NCBI GenBank assembly: GCA_900321665.1
Contig: ONWY01000081.1
Location: 1 to 6,450, forward strand
DNA: 6,450 nt
Direction: 5' to 3'
From: an uncultured Eubacteriales bacterium
Lineage (GTDB): Bacteria; Bacillota; Clostridia; Oscillospirales; Acutalibacteraceae
Position 1 is the stretch's first letter, and every line of letters starts with the position of its first letter. A model generated the notes under the pieces. The model made no database searches. It saw only the letters and a list, made by a program, of their open reading frames with translations, and was not told the DNA's origin. The position numbers and the translations under genes are program-made. Shown piece by piece: positions 1-4,949 of this stretch.

Positions 1-81
1 AATGTTGAATTAAAAAAATGTTTTACTGGATTTTTACCAGGATAAGCAATAAAAACAAACGGCTCACTCATTTTTACGAAT

Positions 82-486
82 GTGGGTGTGAGCATGTTGC
101 CGCTCATTCGCGAGGGAAAGGATGTTATTCGCATTAAGAAAGCCGAATGCATCAAAAAATATGATGTGGTGTTATTTACCCGCCCGCATATTGCGGGCAG
201 AGGGCATTATGTGCTGCACCGTGTGTTGAGAGTCAATCAAGACGGTACTTATTGGGTTGTCGGTGACCATTGCACCGAGGGTGAAACGGTAAATCCGGAG
301 AATATTATCGGTGTATTAGATGCGGTGATTAGAAACGGAAAAACCGTGGATAACAGCACGCTTTCCTATCGCCTTTACATCGCCTTATGGTGTGCGCCTT
401 ATCCGCTTCGTTTTTTCGCACTCAGGATGTTGCGCTTTGCAAAAGCAGCGTTTTATAAATTGCGCACACTTTTTCACAGGAGATAA
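82..486 (+). CDS. S24/S26 family (signal-peptidase-like) small protein
   Basis: Predicted small serine-peptidase-fold protein of 134 residues as called. The start GVSMLPLIREG carries the GxSMxP box with the presumed nucleophile Ser4. YVLHRVLRV (His46) sits where the general base lies in SipW/ER-type signal peptidases, which use His instead of Lys, and VVGDHC (61-64) matches the conserved GD turn. After residue 90 the C-terminus is hydrophobic and then basic (ALWCAPYPLRFFALRMLRFAK), suggesting membrane association. The start is doubtful. The GTG at 82 has no good ribosome site and falls right against the catalytic box, whereas family members have an N-terminal strand before it. In-frame codons back to 49 read TNGSLIFTN, which looks like that strand, but only ATA (49-51) offers a start there. 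The stop lies 2 bases before the kinase-like gene, so the two are surely co-transcribed. The substrate is unknown, and a processing or chaperone role is inference. Confidence 0.75.
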   Translation: MGVSMLPLIREGKDVIRIKKAECIKKYDVVLFTRPHIAGRGHYVLHRVLRVNQDGTYWVVGDHCTEGETVNPENIIGVLDAVIRNGKTVDNSTLSYRLYIALWCAPYPLRFFALRMLRFAKAAFYKLRTLFHRR

Positions 487-488
487 AA

Positions 489-1220
489 ATGGATTTTAAA
501 ATAGAGCTTGTCGGCATTACCATCGCGATTCATTCACTTTATGAGGAAGTGTTTGGACTGTGCAAAGATTACCTGAGTGAAGGCGAAGAAGCGTTTTCCG
601 TTCACATTGCACAAAGCGATATTGATTTTGAAAGAGAAAAGTCAATGCGGGAAGCTGCGATAGAGGGAATACCGTGTTTTGATTACCCTGCCCCCTATTT
701 GGAAACGCTTGCCGTTTATCGCAAAATTGCGGTGAAGCTTTTGGACTTTGACATTCTTCTTTTGCACGGCTCGGCTGTGTGTGTCGGTGCACAAGCATTT
801 TTGTTTACCGCTCCCTCAGGTGTGGGCAAAACCACACATTCGCGCTTGTGGCTTGAAAACATAGCGGGTGCATTTATCATTAACGGCGACAAACCCTTGG
901 TGAAAATCACCGATGAGGGCTGCATAGTTTACGGTACGCCGTGGTCGGGCAAGGAAGGCATCAATCAGAATACCTCTGCGCCGTTACAAGCAGTTTGCTT
1001 TTTGGAAAGAGGCGAAAAGAACAAGATAAATAAGATGAATTATTTTGAAATCATTCCTTTTTTGTTGCAACAAGCTTATCGACCCGACTCTGCCGAAGCT
1101 ATGGAAAAAACAATGGATTTAGTGAAGAAATTCGGCGGGAAAGTTAACTTTTACAAGCTTCGCTGCAATATGGAGCCGGAAGCGGCACGGATTGCCTATG
1201 AGGGAATGAAAAGCGAATAG
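489..1220 (+). CDS. HprK/PEPCK-like P-loop kinase family protein
   Basis: A 243-residue cytosolic protein. An N-terminal domain (about 1-80) without recognisable motifs is followed by a P-loop domain. LLLHGSAV (90-97) leads to a Walker A loop FTAPSGVGKTT (106-116, Lys114). INGDKPLV (131-138) is the expected acidic Walker-B-like strand, and YGTPWSGKEG (148-157) is a conserved glycine-rich stretch. This order (HGSAV, GxSGxGKT, GDK/D, YGTPWSG) is that of the HPr-kinase/PEP-carboxykinase-like families found beside peptide-modification genes. It is shorter than true HprK (about 310 residues) and is not expected to be the carbon-catabolite HPr kinase. The ATG is well supported: AGGAG at 478-482 gives 6-base spacing, inside the end of the preceding gene. 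Its partner, the S24/S26 protein, suggests a two-step peptide or protein maturation pathway, but the phosphoacceptor is unknown. The gene ends 44 bases before a strong terminator. Confidence 0.75.
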   Translation: MDFKIELVGITIAIHSLYEEVFGLCKDYLSEGEEAFSVHIAQSDIDFEREKSMREAAIEGIPCFDYPAPYLETLAVYRKIAVKLLDFDILLLHGSAVCVGAQAFLFTAPSGVGKTTHSRLWLENIAGAFIINGDKPLVKITDEGCIVYGTPWSGKEGINQNTSAPLQAVCFLERGEKNKINKMNYFEIIPFLLQQAYRPDSAEAMEKTMDLVKKFGGKVNFYKLRCNMEPEAARIAYEGMKSE

Positions 1221-1264
1221 TTTTCATAAAAACACATAGCAAAAAGCAGTTAAGGCGACCCGTT

Positions 1265-1306
1265 GCCCGACTGTTGTTAAGGATCCTTAACAACAGCCGG
1301 GCTTTT
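1265..1306 (+). terminator. Rho-independent terminator after the kinase-like gene
   Basis: A perfect 26-bp palindrome (1271-1296, centred on GGATCC) is extended by GCCCG (1265-1269) pairing with CGGGC (1298-1302) across a single A/C mismatch, and is followed by TTTT (1303-1306). The GC clamp plus U-tract is a classic intrinsic terminator. It sits 44 bases past the kinase-like stop codon and closes the two-gene unit. The very long uninterrupted stem is stronger than usual. Confidence 0.8.
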
Positions 1307-1310
1307 ATTG

Positions 1311-1483
1311 CCCCCATTTTTCTTGCCACCATCTTAGACATACATTTTGTACCCGTTTTTGCGAAAACGAAACATAATGGGACACGCCGACATTACAACC
1401 ACTATGGACATCTATAACGAAGCTGCAAAAGACAAAAAACAGAGTCATTTTCAGGCTTGGAAGGCAAGATAAAAATCAGTTAA
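1311..1483 (+). pseudogene. Degraded 3' end of a Tn916/Tn1549-type tyrosine recombinase (integrase)
   Basis: Three reading frames together rebuild the C-terminal catalytic end of a phage-type integrase. Frame one gives PHFSCHHLRHTFCTRFCENET and then stops (TAA 1375-1377). The H-x-L-R-H-T-F box includes the catalytic Arg. About 8 codons, the usual NIKVIQEI-like stretch, are then missing, and the next frame resumes at 1377 with MGHADITTTMDIYNEA, which holds the second His box and the nucleophile Tyr. Near 1457 one T appears lost from a TTT run. Shifting frame there restores LEGKIKIS and a stop at 1481-1483, the normal family ending, while without the shift translation ends at 1470-1472. The whole 5' part of the gene (roughly 300 residues) is absent, and recognisable sequence begins right after the terminator. 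This is a non-functional relic of an integrative conjugative element. Family assignment comes from memory of conserved motifs. Confidence 0.85.
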
Positions 1484-1541
1484 AAAATGCCATATGCTAC
1501 ATAGCCTTTGTGATTGAAAGGGTAAATCGTATTAACTGATT
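1474..1541. repeat. 10-bp inverted repeat at the integrase tail
   Basis: AATCAGTTAA (1474-1483) and TTAACTGATT (1532-1541) are a perfect inverted pair separated by 48 bases. The left copy is the restored final codons and stop of the broken integrase. A second, shorter pair, AAATGCCA (1485-1492) and TGGCATTT (1601-1608), lies nearby. They may belong to the end of the lost mobile element, but AT-rich 8-10-bp pairs can arise by chance. I see no intact gene in the rest of the stretch from 1484 to 1640. Confidence 0.3.
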
Positions 1542-1641
1542 ATGAAATAAATCACTTCCATTCAGCATCACCTCCTCAACCGATGTTATCTCTTGAAAAT
1601 TGGCATTTAAACCAATCCGAAGATTTGGGTGAATGTAAAAT

Positions 1642-1671
1642 AATAGGCACATACGCTAAGATGTGCCTATT
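1642..1671 (-). terminator. Bidirectional hairpin terminator downstream of ppdK
   Basis: AATAGGCACAT (1642-1652) pairs perfectly with ATGTGCCTATT (1661-1671) around an 8-base loop. Read on the minus strand the stem is followed by a U-rich ATTATTTTA tail, suiting the end of ppdK, whose stop codon is 40 bases away. On the plus strand it is followed by TTGTCTATTT, so it can act in both directions and insulate the integrase relic from ppdK. Confidence 0.75.
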
Positions 1672-1710
1672 TTGTCTATTTAGAGAATGTTATTAAATTA
1701 AATGTGCGAT

Positions 1711-4341
1711 TTATCTCTTTTCGCCTATCGCTGCCTGCGCTGCTGCGAGCCTTGCAATCGGCACGCGGAACGGGGAGCAGGAAACATAGTCAAGACCAAT
1801 CTTGTGGCAGAACTCTACGGAGCTCGGGTCGCCGCCGTGCTCGCCGCAGATACCGCAGTGAAGATTCGGGCGAACCTTTTTGCCCATGTCCACTGCCATT
1901 TCCATCAGCCTGCCGACACCGGTTTGGTCAAGCTTAGCAAACGGGTCGTTCTCGAAAATCTTTGCATCGTAGTAGGCTTCGAGGAACTTGCCTGCATCAT
2001 CGCGGCTGAAGCCGAAGGTCATCTGAGTCAAGTCATTGGTACCGAAGCAGAAGAAGTCTACCTGCTCCGCAATTTGGTCTGCAGTCAGTGCTGCGCGCGG
2101 AATCTCAATCATGGTACCGACTTCGTACTTCATCTCGACACCTGCTTTTGCGATTTCTTCATCGGCAGTAGCAACCACGATATCCTTGACATACTTTAAT
2201 TCCTTGCTGTCGCAGGAAAGCGGAATCATAATTTCGGGGTCCATATCCCAATCCGGATGTGCTTTCTTCACATTGATAGCAGCGCGGATAACCGCTCTGG
2301 TCTGCATCTTTGCAATTTCGGGATAGGTAACAGCGAGTCTTAAACCTCTGTGACCCATCATCGGGTTGAACTCATGCAGAGAATCAATAATCGCTTTGAT
2401 TTCTTCCACACTCTTGCTCTTTGCAGCGGCAAGCTTCTCGATGTCAGCCTCCTCGGTGGGAACAAACTCGTGAAGCGGCGGGTCTAAGAAACGAATGGTA
2501 ACGGGGCAACCTTCAAGTGCTTCGTAAAGCTTCTCAAAGTCGCTTTGCTGGTAGGGGAGAATCTTTTCAAGAGCAGCCTCTCTATCCTCTACCTTGGTGG
2601 AGCAAATCATCTCGCGGAATGCAGCGATTCTGTCTTCCTCGAAGAACATGTGCTCGGTACGGCAAAGGCCGATACCCTCAGCGCCAAGCTCTCTTGCTCT
2701 CTTTGCATCAGCCGGAGTGTCGGCATTGGTGCGCACTTTCAAGGTTCTGTATTTATCTGCCCAACCCATAATTCTGCCGAAGGTGCCTGCAATCTCCGCA
2801 TCCTTGGTAGCGATAATACCTTCGTAGATATTACCGGTGGAACCGTCAATAGAAATGAAGTCGCCTTCGTTAAATTCTTTGCCGGCAAGGGTGAATTTCT
2901 TGTTTTCTTCATCCATCACGATATCGGAGCAACCCGAAACGCAGCAAGTGCCCATGCCGCGCGCAACCACTGCTGCGTGGGAGGTCATACCGCCGCGAAC
3001 GGTTAAGATACCCTGAGAAGCCTTCATACCGGTGATATCCTCGGGAGAGGTCTCTAATCTGACAAGCACGACCTTCTCGCCGCGAGCGTTCCACTCAACG
3101 GCATCGTCTGCATTAAATACAACCTTACCGCAAGCTGCGCCGGGAGAAGCGCCCAAGCCCTTGCCAAGCGGTGTGGCAGCCTTTAATGCTGCTGCATCAA
3201 ACTGCGGGTGAAGGAGTGTGTCGAGGTTACGCGGGTCAATCATGGCAACCGCTTCTTCCTCTGTTCTCATGCCTTCATCTACCAAGTCACAAGCAATTTG
3301 AAGCGCTGCTTGCGCGGTTCTCTTACCGTTTCTGGTCTGCAGCATGAAGAGCTTGCCGTGCTCAACGGTGAACTCCATATCCTGCATATCTCTATAGTGG
3401 TTTTCAAGCAGAGCGCAAACCTTGGTGAACTCTGCGAAAGCTTCGGGGAACTTTTGCTCCATCTCGCTGATGTGCATCGGGGTGCGGACACCTGCCACAA
3501 CATCTTCGCCCTGTGCATTGGTCAAGAACTCGCCAAACAAGCCCTTTGCGCCGGTAGCGGGGTCACGGGTGAATGCAACACCGGTGCCGCAATCATCGCC
3601 CATGTTGCCGAATGCCATTGCCTGCACATTCACAGCGGTACCCCAAGAGTAAGGAATATCGTTGTCGCGGCGGTAAACATTCGCGCGCGGGTTATCCCAA
3701 GAGCGGAACACTGCCTTAACGGCACCCATTAACTGCTCTTTCGGGTCAGTCGGGAAATCGGCACCGATTTTCTCTTTATACTCAGCCTTAAATGCGTTTG
3801 CCAGCTCTTTGAGGTCCTCTGCAGTGAGCTCCACATCCTGTGTAACGCCTTTCTTGGCTTTCATTTCATCAATGAGCTCTTCAAAGTATTTTTTGCCGAC
3901 CTCCATAACAACATCGGAATACATTTGAATGAATCTTCTGTAGCAGTCCCAAGCCCAGCGCGGATTGCCGGATTTCTCTGCCATGACTTCAACAACTTCT
4001 TCATTTAAGCCGAGGTTGAGGATAGTATCCATCATACCGGGCATGGAAGCTCTTGCACCCGAGCGAACGGAAACAAGAAGCGGATTTTCTTTATCGCCGA
4101 ACTTTTTGCCGTTGATTTGCTCCATCTTCACGATGTACTCTTCAATCTCAGCCATGATGTCGGGATTGATTTGTCTGCCGTCTTCATAATACTGCGTGCA
4201 AGCTTCTGTAGTGATGGTGAAGCCCTGCGGAACGGGAAGACCGATGTTGGTCATCTCTGCCAGGTTTGCACCCTTACCGCCGAGAAGCTCTCTCATGTTG
4301 GCATTACCTTCCGAGAAAAGGTAGCAATATTTTTTTGCCAT
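1711..4341 (-). CDS. ppdK: Pyruvate, phosphate dikinase
   Basis: Cytosolic enzyme interconverting pyruvate + ATP + Pi and PEP + AMP + PPi, giving anaerobes PPi-linked glycolysis or gluconeogenesis. At 876 residues it is full length (Clostridium symbiosum enzyme about 874). The N-terminal ATP-grasp domain has GGKGANL (21-27), SVRSGA (91-96), and Glu323 and LQTR (334-337) for nucleotide and metal. The swivelling phosphohistidine domain has GGMTSHAAVVARGMG with catalytic His455 and the neighbouring Thr453 that is the regulatory site in plant and some bacterial enzymes. The C-terminal TIM barrel has LCRTEHMF (Arg561), RFLDPPLHEF (Arg617), GTMIEIPRA, GTNDLTQMTFGFSRDD and GICGEHGGD with catalytic Cys832. 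All key residues are present, with no frameshift. The start is supported by GGAGG (complement of 4351-4355) 9 bases upstream. It is monocistronic, with a terminator downstream and glmU diverging on the other side. Confidence 0.98.
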   Translation of the reverse strand: MAKKYCYLFSEGNANMRELLGGKGANLAEMTNIGLPVPQGFTITTEACTQYYEDGRQINPDIMAEIEEYIVKMEQINGKKFGDKENPLLVSVRSGARASMPGMMDTILNLGLNEEVVEVMAEKSGNPRWAWDCYRRFIQMYSDVVMEVGKKYFEELIDEMKAKKGVTQDVELTAEDLKELANAFKAEYKEKIGADFPTDPKEQLMGAVKAVFRSWDNPRANVYRRDNDIPYSWGTAVNVQAMAFGNMGDDCGTGVAFTRDPATGAKGLFGEFLTNAQGEDVVAGVRTPMHISEMEQKFPEAFAEFTKVCALLENHYRDMQDMEFTVEHGKLFMLQTRNGKRTAQAALQIACDLVDEGMRTEEEAVAMIDPRNLDTLLHPQFDAAALKAATPLGKGLGASPGAACGKVVFNADDAVEWNARGEKVVLVRLETSPEDITGMKASQGILTVRGGMTSHAAVVARGMGTCCVSGCSDIVMDEENKKFTLAGKEFNEGDFISIDGSTGNIYEGIIATKDAEIAGTFGRIMGWADKYRTLKVRTNADTPADAKRARELGAEGIGLCRTEHMFFEEDRIAAFREMICSTKVEDREAALEKILPYQQSDFEKLYEALEGCPVTIRFLDPPLHEFVPTEEADIEKLAAAKSKSVEEIKAIIDSLHEFNPMMGHRGLRLAVTYPEIAKMQTRAVIRAAINVKKAHPDWDMDPEIMIPLSCDSKELKYVKDIVVATADEEIAKAGVEMKYEVGTMIEIPRAALTADQIAEQVDFFCFGTNDLTQMTFGFSRDDAGKFLEAYYDAKIFENDPFAKLDQTGVGRLMEMAVDMGKKVRPNLHCGICGEHGGDPSSVEFCHKIGLDYVSCSPFRVPIARLAAAQAAIGEKR

Positions 4342-4390
4342 TTACATTTTCCTCCATATACATTATATATTATTGATTACATCATATAAC

Positions 4391-4405
4391 GCCACATTTC
4401 GTGGC
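4391..4405 (-). promoter_or_regulatory. Small hairpin in the ppdK leader
   Basis: GCCAC (4391-4395) and GTGGC (4401-4405) form a 5-bp stem with a 5-base loop, between the candidate promoter and the ribosome site of ppdK. It lies about 35 bases upstream of GGAGG in the minus-strand leader. It could be an RNA element or an operator, but a stem this short may be chance. Confidence 0.3.
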
Positions 4406-4413
4406 TCCATAAT

Positions 4414-4442
4414 ATTTTATATTAATCAACGCAATTAAGCAA
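4414..4442 (-). promoter_or_regulatory. Candidate sigma-A promoter of ppdK
   Basis: On the minus strand TTGCTT (complement of 4437-4442) is separated by exactly 17 bp from TAAAAT (complement of 4414-4419), giving a leader of about 65 bases before the ATG. A perfect palindrome, TTTTGC-TT-GCAAAA (4460-4473), lies just upstream of the -35 box and could be an operator. A TATAAT closer to the start (within 4362-4369) lacks a good -35 box, so the start point is uncertain. Confidence 0.45.
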
Positions 4443-4516
4443 TAGAGATTTTTACCAAATTTTGCTTGCAAAAAGGCATAAAATAAGCAATAATATATTC
4501 ACAATGTACAAATTGT

Positions 4517-4670
4517 CGGCTTTTAAGCAGCTTTTACAGCTCTGCGCTATGCCTTCACACCGCTTTTTTACCCAAAGACCCTCGCAATACACAAAGTATT
4601 GCTTCGGCTCTTTGAATAAAAAATCGGCGCAAATTCATAGCACATAGCTGCAAAATCTGCCTAAGAGCCG
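4517..4670. repeat. Long imperfect palindrome (about 154 bp), possible MITE-like or structured-RNA element
   Basis: The left arm (4517-4590) and the reverse complement of the right arm (4596-4670) align over about 75 positions with 17 mismatches and one gap (about 76% identity). They meet at CAATAC-ACAAA-GTATTG. The outer ends are CGGCTTTTAAGCAG on the left and CGGCTCTTAGGCAG in the right arm's reverse complement. By hand count, eight of the nine transition differences become G-U pairs in the minus-strand RNA and only one does in the plus-strand RNA. Short open frames on both strands give similar spurious peptides, as expected of a palindrome. No transposase is present and no target-site duplication is obvious. 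It lies between ppdK and glmU, and a minus-strand transcript through it would run into ppdK. Confidence 0.75.
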
Positions 4671-4717
4671 CAGGTTTCGGGCTTTCAGGACAGTGAACAG
4701 GTGACAAAAGTAAAAAG

Positions 4718-4738
4718 CCGGTTTTTTTGGAAAACCGG
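4718..4738 (-). terminator. Minus-strand terminator-like hairpin with no gene in front
   Basis: CCGGTTTT (4718-4725) pairs with AAAACCGG (4731-4738) over a 5-base loop. Only on the minus strand is it followed by a U-rich tail (CTTTTTACTTTT), so it would stop leftward transcription. No minus-strand gene precedes it, because glmU occupies the other strand to the right. It could block antisense transcription from glmU toward ppdK, or be a leftover of a rearrangement. Confidence 0.5.
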
Positions 4739-4760
4739 TGCAAAAAAGACTTGCAATAAT

Positions 4761-4783
4761 CGCTTTAGAGATAGCGTTTTTTT
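4761..4783 (+). terminator. Weak hairpin with a T7 tract
   Basis: CGCT (4761-4764) and AGCG (4773-4776) flank an 8-base loop and are followed by seven T residues (4777-4783). The T-run is convincing but the 4-bp stem is marginal. If real, it would stop rightward transcripts before the glmU promoter. Confidence 0.25.
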
Positions 4784-4811
4784 AAAACAGCTTCGATTTA
4801 TCGGAATATTA

Positions 4812-4841
4812 TTGGTCAAATGCGGAAATTTGTGATATAAT
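4812..4841 (+). promoter_or_regulatory. Sigma-A promoter of glmU with extended -10
   Basis: TTGGTC (4812-4817) is followed after 18 bp by a consensus TATAAT (4836-4841), preceded by a TGn extension (TG at 4833-4834). Transcription would begin near 4848, giving a leader of about 100 bases before the glmU ATG. This is the best promoter match in the window. Confidence 0.75.
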
Positions 4842-4855
4842 AAAATTTTAGAAGG

Positions 4856-4895
4856 TGTTTGCCGGCTGAAAAATGAAAATAGCGGTCGGCAGACA
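4856..4895 (+). promoter_or_regulatory. Stable hairpin at the 5' end of the glmU mRNA
   Basis: TGTTTGCCGGCTG (4856-4868) pairs with CGGTCGGCAGACA (4883-4895) in a 13-bp stem that includes three G-U pairs, around a 14-base A-rich loop. It begins only a few bases after the predicted transcription start, so it caps the transcript. It lacks a T tract and is not a terminator. It could stabilise the mRNA or be part of a control element. I do not recognise a known riboswitch, and glmS-type ribozyme motifs are not evident. Confidence 0.5.
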
Positions 4896-4949
4896 ATTGA
4901 AAAAACGAAAAAAATCAGCAAACCCAAAATAAAATAAAAGAGGATAGAA

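Noticed and set aside
1..45. Possible tail of an upstream gene (frame one ends at TAA 43-45)
   Set aside because: Only 14 codons are visible, without a recognisable motif, and other frames are also compatible with an upstream stop. It is too short to call.
489..1220. True HPr kinase/phosphorylase (hprK)
   Set aside because: It is too short, and the flanking motifs (HGSAV, YGTPWSGKEG) fit the HprK/PEPCK-like families of modification clusters better. No hprK neighbours such as lgt are visible.
1377..1472. Short ORF starting MGHADITTTMDIY as a genuine small protein
   Set aside because: It is the internal catalytic segment of the broken integrase, with no ribosome site and homologous sequence in another frame directly upstream.
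1221..1710. CRISPR array or tRNA in the spacer
   Set aside because: There are no regularly spaced direct repeats and no cloverleaf-like sequence. The spacer is explained by terminators and the integrase relic.
1702..2199. 165-codon plus-strand open frame (and others at 3208-3732 and 2545-3006)
   Set aside because: They lie wholly or almost wholly opposite the intact ppdK gene, have no ribosome sites and encode cysteine/histidine-rich sequence typical of antisense frames.
4462..4496. Plus-strand promoter (TTGCAA ... TAATAT)
   Set aside because: The spacing is about 19 bp with weak boxes in very AT-rich DNA, and no gene lies directly downstream.
4462..4743. Two ~60-codon frames, one on each strand, with similar peptides (QLCAM...RRFF/HRFF...QR)
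   Set aside because: Their resemblance is explained by the underlying inverted repeat, and neither has a ribosome site, so I treat them as a by-product of the palindrome.
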